DNA of 64,000 nt from an uncultured Lachnospiraceae bacterium (GTDB taxonomy: Bacteria; Bacillota; Clostridia; Lachnospirales; Lachnospiraceae), in NCBI GenBank assembly GCA_944383265.1, contig CALWOX010000007.1, forward strand, positions 1 through 64,000. The letters are read 5' to 3'. Within the stretch, counting starts at the first letter, position 1. Each line of letters opens with the position of its first letter. The notes beneath the pieces are model-generated. The model did not search any database. It was not told the origin of the DNA and worked only from the letters and a program-made list of their open reading frames with translations. Positions 42,131-51,028 of the stretch are shown piece by piece. The translations under genes were made by a program, and so were the position numbers.

Positions 42131-42808
42131 CTAATATGCCGCGTTGCACCACAGCTCGATCCTCTTTTGAACAAGGCCTAAAAGGGTTATTATCACCCAG
42201 TAGATAAGCATGACAGCCGCATATACCTCAAAAAATCTGAAGGTAATAGCAGCCTCAAGCTTTGCCTGTCCCATAATGTCAACTACCCCCACCACAAAGG
42301 AAATGGAAGAGCCCTTTATAAGATCGATGAAATTGTTGAAAAGTGAGGGAAATGCCACACGGAGAGCCTGGGGAGCGATGATCCTCGTCATTGTCTGAAA
42401 GCGTGACATTCCGAAAGAAAATGCAGCTTCGATCTGGCCGCCGTCCACAGAAAGCAGAGCTCCCCTGATGTTTTCCGCCATATAAGCTCCCATATTTAAG
42501 CTGAGCACTATAGCGGATGCGGTAACAGGACTCATTTCTCTTACGAAATCACTGAAATATGCTATTCCGAAATAAAAAAAGAACAGCTGCGGCAGCAAGG
42601 GCGTGCCTCTGAAAATAGAGATATAAACTCTGCATATGGGATTTAAGACAGCTATCTTGTAGTACTCCGCTACGGCTGCAACAGCGCCTATAAGCAGGGA
42701 AAAGACAAGAGCCACTATTGAAAGAAAAGCGGTCACATTCAGCGCTTGTGCAATCGTTGGTATCATTTCAAGAAAGTACATCGGATCAAAAACCATTTTT
42801 TCACTCAC
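42131..42808 (-). CDS. Amino acid ABC transporter permease
   Basis: A 225-aa permease of the HisM/GlnP type with about five membrane segments. Typical text is RVYISIFRGTPLLPQLFFFY, the coupling motif EAAFSFGMSRFQTMTRIIAP and QALRVAFPSLFNNFIDLIKG. It forms the transport channel with the ATPase and binding protein downstream. It begins 3 bp after the M20 hydrolase stop codon, so the hydrolase and transporter are translationally linked. Confidence 0.95.
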   Translation of the reverse strand: MSEKMVFDPMYFLEMIPTIAQALNVTAFLSIVALVFSLLIGAVAAVAEYYKIAVLNPICRVYISIFRGTPLLPQLFFFYFGIAYFSDFVREMSPVTASAIVLSLNMGAYMAENIRGALLSVDGGQIEAAFSFGMSRFQTMTRIIAPQALRVAFPSLFNNFIDLIKGSSISFVVGVVDIMGQAKLEAAITFRFFEVYAAVMLIYWVIITLLGLVQKRIELWCNAAY

Positions 42809-42811
42809 CTC

Positions 42812-44005
42812 TTATTTATTTTTTTCTAAATAATCCGACGCAAGCTGCGCCAGGATCGCAGAAGTTTTATAAAGACAGGATTCATCCAAGTCAAATTTGC
42901 AGTTATGAATGGGATAAATGCAATTTTTGCTCTCGTTTCTTACTCCGGCAAAGAAGTAGCAAGATGGAACCGCTTCTGTAAAATAGCTGAAATCATCACC
43001 GCCCATAAACAGGTGAGTCTCTCTTTCAACAGCTTCGGTTCCGAAGCATTTAACTACAGTATCTTCAACGAGCTTTGCTGTTTCCAGATCATTTATACAG
43101 GAGCCTATGGGTATCTCGTATCTGAAATCCGCCTTTGCGTTTTCAAGCTCTGCTGCGGATTTTGCTATTCTTCCGATCTTTTCGGCTAATATCTGTGCAT
43201 CTCTTTTACCGTAGGTGCGGATCGTTCCGAGCATATTTCCGGTATCAGGTATCACGTTAAAGGCATTTCCCGCATGCATTGAGGTCACGCTTACGACAGA
43301 TTTGTCCTTAGGAGAAAGAAGTGTACGCTGTATCGACTGAATTTCCATGTAGATTCGATTCATTATAAGGATAGGATCTGTGCATTTCCAAGGCTCGGCC
43401 CCATGACCGCCCTTTCCGCAGATCTTTATTTCAAAGATACAGGGGGTAGTCGTTACCCCACCCGGTGAAATGCTGTACCTGCCTGCAGAAAATTCAGGTG
43501 ATACATGGACAGCTACGGCAGCGTCAACCTTAGGGTTTTCAAGTATTCCGCCTTTGATCATTTCCTTTGCGCCGGGGCTCCCTTTACCTTCCTCACATGG
43601 CTGAAATGCAAGTTTTACTGTCCCCTGCAGCTCATCCTTATGCATCATAAGAAGCTCCGCCGCGCCCAAGAGCCAGGTGGTGTGGGCGTCATGGCCGCAG
43701 GCATGCATCCGTCCTTCACGTTTGGATCTGTATGAGGAGCCGGTCTCTTCCGAGATAGGGAGAGCGTCCATATCAGCCCTTAAAAGAATGCAGGGAGAGC
43801 TGCTTTTACCTCTGATGATTCCACAAAGCCCTGACTCCTCTGAATACTCGGTCTCCACTCCCAACTGCTCAAGCCTTTCCCGAACGTAGCTTATGGTATG
43901 AGACATTTCAGAACCGAGCTCCGGATACTGATGCAGCTCCCTTCTTATATTCACTAATTTTTCCTGAAGCCTCTCGGCTTCCTCCACGATTTTTTTATCG
44001 GTCAT
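42812..44005 (-). CDS. M20 family amidohydrolase
   Basis: A 397-aa M20D peptidase of the hippurate hydrolase/IAA-amino acid hydrolase type. Metal-binding motifs are LRADMDALPI, MHACGHDAHTTWLLGA and FQPCEEGKG, with GKGGHGAEPW in the dimerisation lid. It removes an acyl group from an N-acylated amino acid in the cytoplasm. The ATG at 44005 is preferred to a TTG 15 bp upstream. It heads an operon with an amino-acid ABC transporter, implying import and deacylation of the same compound. Confidence 0.92.
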   Translation of the reverse strand: MTDKKIVEEAERLQEKLVNIRRELHQYPELGSEMSHTISYVRERLEQLGVETEYSEESGLCGIIRGKSSSPCILLRADMDALPISEETGSSYRSKREGRMHACGHDAHTTWLLGAAELLMMHKDELQGTVKLAFQPCEEGKGSPGAKEMIKGGILENPKVDAAVAVHVSPEFSAGRYSISPGGVTTTPCIFEIKICGKGGHGAEPWKCTDPILIMNRIYMEIQSIQRTLLSPKDKSVVSVTSMHAGNAFNVIPDTGNMLGTIRTYGKRDAQILAEKIGRIAKSAAELENAKADFRYEIPIGSCINDLETAKLVEDTVVKCFGTEAVERETHLFMGGDDFSYFTEAVPSCYFFAGVRNESKNCIYPIHNCKFDLDESCLYKTSAILAQLASDYLEKNK

Positions 44006-44253
44006 ATGATTCTCTTTCAAATATTAAAAATATCGTTTTGAAGTCACTTTTTTATATGAAAAAACTAAAAAATAGTATAATATTTGTATTAGGTTTTAAC
44101 GAGACTTATTAAATTTTTTGATAATGCCGGTTGAGATTATAATCAATTACATTTTCAAGTTGCTTATCACGTCAGAACCGAGTCAAAATTATTGAATAAA
44201 TTGACCCGATTATATACAGTTAAACAGTTTATACGGAGAAATAAATCTGAAAT

Positions 44254-44997
44254 ATGCAAAACTACAAGCTGACAATAGAATATGACGGCACACGCTACAA
44301 CGGATGGCAGAGACTTAAGGGGAATGACAATACGATACAGTCAAAGCTTGAGACGGTGCTCTCCCGCATGACAGGAAAAGAGGTTCAGGTGACAGGCGCG
44401 GGACGGACAGACGCGGGCGTGCATGCAAGAGGGCAGGTGGCAAACGTCTTTCTTGATACCGAGCTTAGGGAGGCGGAGATAAGGGAATACATGAACAGAT
44501 ATCTCCCCGAGGATATAAGGATAATTGAGGTTAAAAAGGCGGAGGAAAGATTCCACAGCAGATTTTGTGCAAAGGAAAAGCTTTACTGCTACTATATAAG
44601 TACAGGGGAAAAGCCCTCTGTATTTGACCGCAAATATGTTTATCATATCGGATATATGCCGAATCTTGAAAGGATGAGAGAGGCGGCCTCATTCCTTACG
44701 GGAAAACATGATTTTAAGTCCTTTTGCGGGAACAAGCACATGAAAAAATCCTCGGTAAGAGATGTGCATTCCATAGATATTGACTTTGATGAGAAAAACG
44801 GGATAATAGAAATCAGCTACAGGGGCGACGGCTTCCTTCAATATATGATAAGGATAATTACAGGGACCTTGCTTGAGACAGGCTCCGGAAGGAGAGAACC
44901 TTCGGATATGGAGGCTGTGCTTTCTGCTCTTGACAGAGAGAAGGCGGGATATACGGCTCCTCCACAGGGACTTTTTTTGGAAGGGGTGTACTATTGA
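44254..44997 (+). CDS. truA: tRNA pseudouridine synthase A
   Basis: A 247-aa TruA that makes pseudouridine at positions 38-40 of the tRNA anticodon stem. The catalytic Asp is D53 in GAGRTDAGVHA. YKLTIEYDGTRYNGWQ and YMIRIITGTLLETGSGRR are standard family segments. Length is normal. GGAG precedes the start. The DMT transporter gene begins 3 bp after the stop codon, so the two share a transcript. Confidence 0.96.
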   Translation: MQNYKLTIEYDGTRYNGWQRLKGNDNTIQSKLETVLSRMTGKEVQVTGAGRTDAGVHARGQVANVFLDTELREAEIREYMNRYLPEDIRIIEVKKAEERFHSRFCAKEKLYCYYISTGEKPSVFDRKYVYHIGYMPNLERMREAASFLTGKHDFKSFCGNKHMKKSSVRDVHSIDIDFDEKNGIIEISYRGDGFLQYMIRIITGTLLETGSGRREPSDMEAVLSALDREKAGYTAPPQGLFLEGVYY

Positions 44998-45000
44998 TAA

Positions 45001-45948
45001 ATGACTACGGAGAGAGATGCAAAGGAAAATAATAAGGCGGGAGATTCCGGCAAAAAGGGCGTGAGCGCAGGGGTCATATGTGCGGTGCTCGGAGCCGTGA
45101 GCTGGGGCTTTTCAGGAACCTGCAGCCAATATATGTTCATGAATTATGAGGTGGATTCAGTTTGGCTCACCACCATGAGGATGACCATATCGGGAATAGT
45201 GCTCTTTATCATATCTTTTATAGCGGAGAGAAAAGAGCTTTTTGAGATCCTCAGGCGAAAAAGAGACATGATAAACGAGGCGATATTCGGAATAGCGGGA
45301 CTTTTGTTCTGTCAGTTTTCATACCTTACGGCTATACAGTATTCAAATTCCGCGACAGCCACGGTGCTGCAAAATTTGAGCGTGGTATTTATAGCTGTAT
45401 TCACCGCTGTCATTACAAGGACTATGCTTGGGAAAAAGCAGATATTTTCAATAGCGCTTGCGCTGTTTGGCGTTTTCCTTATTGCCACTCACGGAAACAT
45501 AAGGAGCATGGTCATTTCCGGCAAAGGCCTGTTTTGGGGACTGTGTACGGCGGTGGGAGTAGTGGTCTACTCTATGCTTTCTGCAAGGCTTGCGGCAAGG
45601 TGGAGCAGCAGGATAGTGAGCGCCTACGGTATGCTCATAGGAGGCTTTACCCTCGGTATTCTGACAGGCTCATACAGTCTGAGACCTGAGCTTGACCCGG
45701 CGGGAATCGCGGTAATGGCCATGATAGTGCTTATTGGTACGGTTGGAGCATTTACACTGTTTATAGAAGGAATAAATAAGATAGGAGCAGTCAGGGCAAC
45801 ACTTATAGGCTGCCTTGAGCCTGTATCGGCCACTGTCATTTCCGCCATATGGCTTAAGTCCACTTTTTCAATCACTGATATTTTGGGCTTTGTGTGCATA
45901 ATAGCAACAGTGCTGATATTCAATATAAATAAGAGGAGCGCCGAATGA
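45001..45948 (+). CDS. EamA/DMT family transporter
   Basis: A 315-aa membrane protein with ten hydrophobic segments arranged as two EamA repeats. GVICAVLGAVSWGFSGTCSQ opens the first and GKGLFWGLCTAVGVVVYSML the second; the C-terminal GCLEPVSATVISAIWL is the family's last repeat. It exports or imports a small metabolite of unknown identity. It follows truA by 3 bp and overlaps the next gene by ATGA. Confidence 0.92.
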   Translation: MTTERDAKENNKAGDSGKKGVSAGVICAVLGAVSWGFSGTCSQYMFMNYEVDSVWLTTMRMTISGIVLFIISFIAERKELFEILRRKRDMINEAIFGIAGLLFCQFSYLTAIQYSNSATATVLQNLSVVFIAVFTAVITRTMLGKKQIFSIALALFGVFLIATHGNIRSMVISGKGLFWGLCTAVGVVVYSMLSARLAARWSSRIVSAYGMLIGGFTLGILTGSYSLRPELDPAGIAVMAMIVLIGTVGAFTLFIEGINKIGAVRATLIGCLEPVSATVISAIWLKSTFSITDILGFVCIIATVLIFNINKRSAE

Positions 45949-46427
45949 GAAGAAAGGAAAGAGAGATCACTGAAAAGGATGCCATAAGAAGTATAATTGA
46001 GGAATGCAAGGTCTTAAGGCTCGGCTTCTATGACGAGGAAAAGGATGAGGTATATATAGTTCCCGTGAATTTCGGATGCGAGGAGAAGGACGGCAAGCTG
46101 ATTTTCTATATACATGGCGCAAAGGAGGGAAGAAAGGCAGAGCTTATAAAAAGGACAGGCAGGGCGGGATTTGAGCTTGACTGCGGCTGCAAGATAACGG
46201 ACGGCCCCTCAGCCTGCGCTTACTCAGCTAATTATAAGAGCATAGTGGGAAAAGGGATTATAAGGATGATACCTGACAGTGACAGGGCTGAAAAGAAACA
46301 TGCGCTTATGCGGATAATGCTTAAAAATACAGGAAAGGCGGATTGGGAATTTCCTGATGCGGCAACAGACGCTGTGATGACAGCTGTGCTTGAGGTGACG
46401 GAGCTTTGTGCAAAGGCTCATGTATAA
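45945..46427 (+). CDS. Pyridoxamine 5'-phosphate oxidase-like (NimA-type) flavin protein
   Basis: A 160-aa split-barrel flavoprotein of the PNPOx-like/NimA group. It opens RRKEREITEKDAIRSIIEEC and holds YIVPVNFGCEEKDGKLIFYI and HGAKEGRKAELIKR, then CSAYSANYKSIVGKGI-like text near residue 95. Relatives bind FMN or F420 and may reduce nitro compounds. The four-base ATGA overlap with the DMT gene indicates co-translation. Function beyond flavin binding is not assigned. Confidence 0.87.
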   Translation: MRRKEREITEKDAIRSIIEECKVLRLGFYDEEKDEVYIVPVNFGCEEKDGKLIFYIHGAKEGRKAELIKRTGRAGFELDCGCKITDGPSACAYSANYKSIVGKGIIRMIPDSDRAEKKHALMRIMLKNTGKADWEFPDAATDAVMTAVLEVTELCAKAHV

Positions 46428-46454
46428 AATAACTAATGCAGAAAGGATTTAAAG

Positions 46455-47648
46455 ATGGACGAGATAAGAAAAAGGATAATCGAATTTGCCGACAGGCATG
46501 GTGATGAGTACAAGGAGATAGCGCTGAAAATACATGAGAAGCCGGAGGTCAGCAACTATGAATTTTTTGCCTCTGAGATACTTTCAAAGAAGCTTGCGGA
46601 CGAAGGCTTTGAGATAGAGCTTCCGGCTGCGGGACACAGGACAGGCTTTGCCGCGCGATACAAATCAGGAAAGCCCGGACCTGTAATGTGCTTCCTTGCG
46701 GAGTATGACGCCCTTGCAGGCCTCGGACACGGCTGCGGACACAATCTCTTTGGAGCCACCTCATCTCTTGCGGGAACAGCCTTAAAGAGCGTTATAGACG
46801 AGGTAGGCGGAGAGGTCAGAGTCTACGGAACTCCCGGAGAAGAAGGCGGAGAGAACGGAAGCGCAAAGGGAAGCTTTGTAAGAGAGGGATATTTTAAGGA
46901 TGTGGACGCGGCTTTGTCCGCACACCCCGGAGTGGGACATGTGCTCACTGAAAAGACCCTCGGCTGCGCTCCTGTGGACATAGAGTTTTGGGGAAAGTCA
47001 TCCCATGCGGCGGCTGCCCCCGAGAAGGGTATAAATGCCCTTGACGCCCTTATCCAGACCTATAACTCCATAAATGCTTTAAGGCAGCATCTTCCTGACG
47101 ATGTAAGGATACACGGTATAATCACCAACGGAGGAAAGGCTCCGAATGCCGTTCCCGATTATGCGGCTGCAAAGTTTTATATAAGGGCGGCTTCTGCGGG
47201 CACCTTGGACGATGTGTATAAAAAGGTGGAGAGGATAGTTGAGGCTTCTGCTCTTGCCATGGGTGCTAAGGGAAGGATGCAACCCTACCAGAACAGGGTT
47301 GAAAACATGGTTCCCACACCTCTCTTTGACAGCATATACAAGAAAAACATGGAGCTTTTCGGGGAAAAGGTATCCGAGCCCTTAAACAAGAGTGTAGGCT
47401 CCACAGATATAGGAAATGTAAGTCAGGTCATTCCCGCCATACAGCCCAAGATAAATATAAGCGACAAGGACATAAAGGGCCACAGCGTTGAGTTTGTGGA
47501 GGCTTCCTGCTCGAAAAAAGGACTCGACTCTATCGTTCTCGGGGCAAAGGTACTGGCACTCACTGCTCTTGACCTCATAGAGGATCCCGAGCTTCTTAAG
47601 AGAATAAAGGAAGAGCATAAATATATGGTGGAGCATCAGGGAGAGTAA
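46455..47648 (+). CDS. M20 family amidohydrolase, AbgB/ACY1L2-like
   Basis: A 397-aa M20 peptidase. The metal site includes FLAEYDALAGLGHGCGHNLF, a form typical of the AbgB/ACY1L2 group, with TPGEEGGENGSAKG and WGKSSHAAAAP in the lid. AbgB cleaves p-aminobenzoyl-glutamate and relatives cleave other N-acyl or dipeptide substrates. It converges with and overlaps by 13 bp an AbgT-like transporter gene, which fits that pairing. AAAGGATTTAAAG precedes the ATG. Confidence 0.9.
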   Translation: MDEIRKRIIEFADRHGDEYKEIALKIHEKPEVSNYEFFASEILSKKLADEGFEIELPAAGHRTGFAARYKSGKPGPVMCFLAEYDALAGLGHGCGHNLFGATSSLAGTALKSVIDEVGGEVRVYGTPGEEGGENGSAKGSFVREGYFKDVDAALSAHPGVGHVLTEKTLGCAPVDIEFWGKSSHAAAAPEKGINALDALIQTYNSINALRQHLPDDVRIHGIITNGGKAPNAVPDYAAAKFYIRAASAGTLDDVYKKVERIVEASALAMGAKGRMQPYQNRVENMVPTPLFDSIYKKNMELFGEKVSEPLNKSVGSTDIGNVSQVIPAIQPKINISDKDIKGHSVEFVEASCSKKGLDSIVLGAKVLALTALDLIEDPELLKRIKEEHKYMVEHQGE

Positions 47649-48679
47649 AGACTGTGAACGGCAAAAGCGACCGCAAATAAAACTATAATTGTTAAAGCAT
47701 ATGGCAGCAGCATAAAGAGCATATCTTTTGCTGTTGCCTTTTTGCATACTCCGGTATTATAGAAGTTGAACATTGAAAGGGCAAACTTAAATGAGCGGCT
47801 GAAAGGACACAGCATATCTGCGATCATTATAACAAATCTGAAAAGCAGATTTGATGATATAGGGTATGGAATTGAAAAGGGCGCGGCAATTATCAGAAAA
47901 ATGATTCCCGGGGAAACGCAGTTTAAAGATATTGCAAGCCTGACATAATAAAGAAAAACTCTGACGTCGGTTATTGTACCTGAGCCTATCCCGTATAAAA
48001 CGGAGGTCAGAAAAAATATAAAGAAAAGAGAGTAAGGCAATAATCCCGCAAACAAATCAGGATACAGGAAAAACACAAATATGCATAGTATTGTCTGAAA
48101 GGCCAAGGCAGCCGCAGCAAATAAAAGCCCCCTTTTTTCTTTAGGAGTAAGGGCTACTGATGAGAGAAAAGAAACATCAGCCTTTACCCTGGGCCCCGGG
48201 AAAAATACTTTTATAAAGGGAGAGACAATATGCCCGGATATATAAACGAGGGCAAAAACAAATACTACAGATGCGAGACCTGTAAAAGGTAATAATTGTA
48301 TGATGCTTAAGATTGAAAGACCGTTAAATGAGCGCAGAATATTTGAAGGGAGTATGAGAAATACATCCGCAGGAGATATCAGGATACATACATATCTTCC
48401 AAAGGCCGCGGCAGCATAGCCCATAATGACACCGACTCTCGGATCGGCTCCGAGAGACTTAAAAACAGCGGCACACATCATTACGGCAAATCCGGCTCCG
48501 CCATTTCCGGAAGCCCCTGATATAACAGACGCAAGCGCAGTCATATGAAATATATATTTAAGGTTTGACCTAAAGATAATAAATCTTGTAAAGGCACATA
48601 AAAGTCCTGTATTTTCAGCGTAGCTTAAGGCAAAAATAAGAATAAAAAGGATTATAAGTGATCGGAAGGCTTCTGACAT
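47636..48679 (-). CDS. AbgT-like transporter, shorter than the family
   Basis: A 347-aa membrane protein with about nine hydrophobic segments. AENTGLLCAFTRFIIFRSNL and VISGASGNGGAGFAVMMCAA recall the AbgT (p-aminobenzoyl-glutamate transporter) core, and the C-terminal AKDMLFMLLPYALTIIVLFA matches the AbgT end. AbgT proteins are about 500 aa, so about 90-100 residues at the N-terminus and some internal sequence are absent. The start has its own AGGAG, so the short form seems genuine. It may be a degenerate or divergent member. Overlap with the AbgB-like gene supports the identity. Confidence 0.65.
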   Translation of the reverse strand: MSEAFRSLIILFILIFALSYAENTGLLCAFTRFIIFRSNLKYIFHMTALASVISGASGNGGAGFAVMMCAAVFKSLGADPRVGVIMGYAAAAFGRYVCILISPADVFLILPSNILRSFNGLSILSIIQLLPFTGLASVVFVFALVYISGHIVSPFIKVFFPGPRVKADVSFLSSVALTPKEKRGLLFAAAALAFQTILCIFVFFLYPDLFAGLLPYSLFFIFFLTSVLYGIGSGTITDVRVFLYYVRLAISLNCVSPGIIFLIIAAPFSIPYPISSNLLFRFVIMIADMLCPFSRSFKFALSMFNFYNTGVCKKATAKDMLFMLLPYALTIIVLFAVAFAVHSLYSP

Positions 48680-48829
48680 AATAATATCTCCTGCCGGTTT
48701 ACTGATAGCCTAAAAAAGGTATCACATATTCGATATAAAGTCTACTATTCCAATATCAAATTATATAAAAATAATATCCCATAAGAAAAATACACTTATC
48801 ATATAATTGACACCTGAGGAGAGACAGAT

Positions 48830-49270
48830 ATGGTATTATTGGGAAAGAAAATCAAGGATTTGCGAAATGCATATAGGCTCACACAGACAGAGCTTGCCAT
48901 TAAGGTAGGAGTTACAAAATCCACCATCGCCGCATATGAAAACGACAGCCGCTCGCCTTCCTATGATGTACTAAGAAAGCTTGCAAAGGTTTTTCACGTT
49001 ACCATAGATTCGCTGCTTTCCGATGCGGATGAGACAGTAATAAGGGCGGCAGACCTTACCGATGAACAGATAGATATAATCGATACCATAATAGAAAGCT
49101 TCAGAGTCAATAATCTTTTGAGGAATTCCGCGGAAAATGAGAGGGCGATAGCCGATGTTATGGATAATTACAGAGCCTTAAACGATAAAACGAGGAGTGA
49201 AGCGGAGTCCCGAAAAGGAAAAGATAAAGGCCAAAATAGAGAAAAGGCAATAGAAAAAGATATAGAATAA
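48830..49270 (+). CDS. XRE family transcriptional regulator
   Basis: A 146-aa regulator with an N-terminal Cro/CI HTH (residues about 5-60: KIKDLRNAYRLTQTELAIKV, GVTKSTIAAYENDSRSPSYD) and a charged C-terminal part with no recognised domain, ending in a Lys/Glu-rich tail. It is divergent from the AbgT-like gene, 150 bp away, so it may regulate that gene. GAGGAGAG precedes the ATG. A terminator follows directly. Confidence 0.9.
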   Translation: MVLLGKKIKDLRNAYRLTQTELAIKVGVTKSTIAAYENDSRSPSYDVLRKLAKVFHVTIDSLLSDADETVIRAADLTDEQIDIIDTIIESFRVNNLLRNSAENERAIADVMDNYRALNDKTRSEAESRKGKDKGQNREKAIEKDIE

Positions 49271-49287
49271 ATATGTTGAATAAACAT

Positions 49288-49330
49288 AAAAACGGAGCCG
49301 GCGCTTTATCAGCGTATCAGCTCCGTTTTT
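49288..49330 (+). terminator. Rho-independent terminator after the XRE gene
   Basis: AAAAACGGAGC (49288-49298) pairs with GCTCCGTTTTT (49320-49330). The loop holds a smaller GGCGCT/AGCG dyad. The T-run is inside the second arm. Confidence 0.88.
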
Positions 49331-49362
49331 ATGCTCGGAATCATTATAATGTCCGGAATTAT

Positions 49363-49398
49363 TATAGCGAGCCGCTTCATACGATGTGGCTCGCTATA
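49363..49398 (-). terminator. Probable terminator of the BCCT transporter gene
   Basis: TATAGCGAGCC (49363-49373) and GGCTCGCTATA (49388-49398) form a perfect 11-bp stem beyond the stop codon of the minus-strand BCCT gene. The flanking AATAATT on the minus strand is only weakly T-rich. Confidence 0.65.
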
Positions 49399-49438
49399 TT
49401 ATAGTAAGAAACTTGAGTTAATATTTTCGGTTCAATAA

Positions 49439-50953
49439 TTATTTCTTCTTATCAGCACTTTCCTTTGCGAGGGCCTTTATAAGGGCTGCGGCCGCAAAGA
49501 ACATGATAAAGATGAAGGGGAAAGCTGCTGCGAGAGAAATAGTCTGCAGCGGTGTCAATCCGCCTGCCATGAGAAGTCCTACAGCAAGCACAGCCATAAC
49601 TACTCCCCAAAGTATCTTCCTTGAGTTGGGAGGCTCCAATTCTCCATCGCTTGAGAACATGGCAAGTATGAAGGTGCCTGAGTTCGCAGAGGTAATGAAG
49701 AAGGTGCAAAGGAGTACCAGAGAAACTATGCAAAGAAGCTTTCCGAGAGGGAACTGCTGCATTACTATAAAGAGTCCTGTCTCGGGAACCGCCGCTATTT
49801 CCGAAAGCTCGGAAAGGCTCATGGCTCCTTCCGTGAAAAGGTGTATGGGAAGTGTTCCCATTATTGCAAACCATACGATAGAGCCGAGGGCGGGAGCAAG
49901 CACTACTCCGAAGATAAACTCCCTTATGGTCCTTCCCTTTGAGATCCTTGCTATGAATGATCCTACAAAGGGAGCCCATGCTATCCACCAAGCCCAGTAG
50001 AATATCCTCCAGGCGCCTACCCATGTGTCATCGCCGTAAGGGATCATCAGGAGGCTGTCTCCGAAGAAGTTCTGAATGTACTGGCCCAGTCCGTTTGTCA
50101 GGTTGTCAAGTATCTCCACCTTGGGACCTACTATAAATGTAAGGATAAGGAGGCCTATAGCTATGTAAAGGTTGGCGTCTCCTATGAGCTTTATGCCCTT
50201 TCCGATTCCGTCCACCGCAGACCAGATGTAAATGACGCTTATGACAGCGATTATGATTATCTGCACCATAAGTGTGGAGGGTATTCCGAAAAGATGATTA
50301 AGTCCCGCATTTATCTGGAGCACGCCGAGTCCGAGGCTTGTAACAACTCCCGCTACTGTAGCAAATACGGCAAGCACATCTATAGTCTTTCCGAGCCAAC
50401 CGTTTACGCCCTTTTCACCTATAAGGGGCTCAAATATAGAGCTTATAAGTCCGGGCTTTCCCTTTCTGAAGGTAAAGTAAGCAAGTCCGAGTCCGATGAT
50501 GCAGTAGTTTGCCCAAGGGTGGAAGCCCCAGTGCATGAAAGATGACCTTAATGCAAAGTTTATAGCTTCCTCGCTTCCGGGCTCAATGCCGGGTATAGGT
50601 GATGCAAGGTGAGAGATGGGCTCTGATATTCCCCAGAACACAAGTCCCACGCCCATGCCTGCTCCGAAGAGCATGGCAAACCATGAGGTAGTCGAGTATT
50701 CGGGCTTTGAGTCATCAGGACCGAGCTTTATATTTCCCCACTTGCTGAATGCAATGGCAAACGAAAATATAACGAAGGCAAGCATTGCAAAGAGATAAAG
50801 CCATCCGAAGTCGTTGGTTATAAATGAATATATAGCATTTGATACAGTGGTAAAGCTGCCGTTAAAGGCCACCGCCCAGACAGTTACAGCAGCTGTGAGC
50901 ACCAGTGAAACGATGAAGACCGTGCTCATCTTTTTTGTCTTTTTCTCGTTCAT
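49439..50953 (-). CDS. BCCT family betaine/carnitine/choline transporter
   Basis: A 504-aa transporter with 12 membrane segments. The ion-site motif is GAGMGVGLVFWG, near residues 97-108. The aromatic box is WAWWIAWAPF with W320, W322, W323 and W327, the binding site for trimethylammonium groups. BCCT proteins import glycine betaine, choline or carnitine. Position 75 bp downstream of the reductase subunit genes on the same strand suggests uptake of betaine as the electron acceptor. Short N- and C-termini argue against osmotic regulation. Confidence 0.94.
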   Translation of the reverse strand: MNEKKTKKMSTVFIVSLVLTAAVTVWAVAFNGSFTTVSNAIYSFITNDFGWLYLFAMLAFVIFSFAIAFSKWGNIKLGPDDSKPEYSTTSWFAMLFGAGMGVGLVFWGISEPISHLASPIPGIEPGSEEAINFALRSSFMHWGFHPWANYCIIGLGLAYFTFRKGKPGLISSIFEPLIGEKGVNGWLGKTIDVLAVFATVAGVVTSLGLGVLQINAGLNHLFGIPSTLMVQIIIIAVISVIYIWSAVDGIGKGIKLIGDANLYIAIGLLILTFIVGPKVEILDNLTNGLGQYIQNFFGDSLLMIPYGDDTWVGAWRIFYWAWWIAWAPFVGSFIARISKGRTIREFIFGVVLAPALGSIVWFAIMGTLPIHLFTEGAMSLSELSEIAAVPETGLFIVMQQFPLGKLLCIVSLVLLCTFFITSANSGTFILAMFSSDGELEPPNSRKILWGVVMAVLAVGLLMAGGLTPLQTISLAAAFPFIFIMFFAAAALIKALAKESADKKK

Positions 50954-51028
50954 AGATTTACGCCTTTCTTTCCCCCTGTGTTAAGTTATGATTCTCGGTC
51001 TGTATGTACAGTTATTTTCCGGTCAGGA

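Noticed and set aside
49452-50024. 190-codon frame antisense-phase within the BCCT gene
   Set aside because: It lies in another frame of a complete 12-helix transporter and encodes no recognisable domain.
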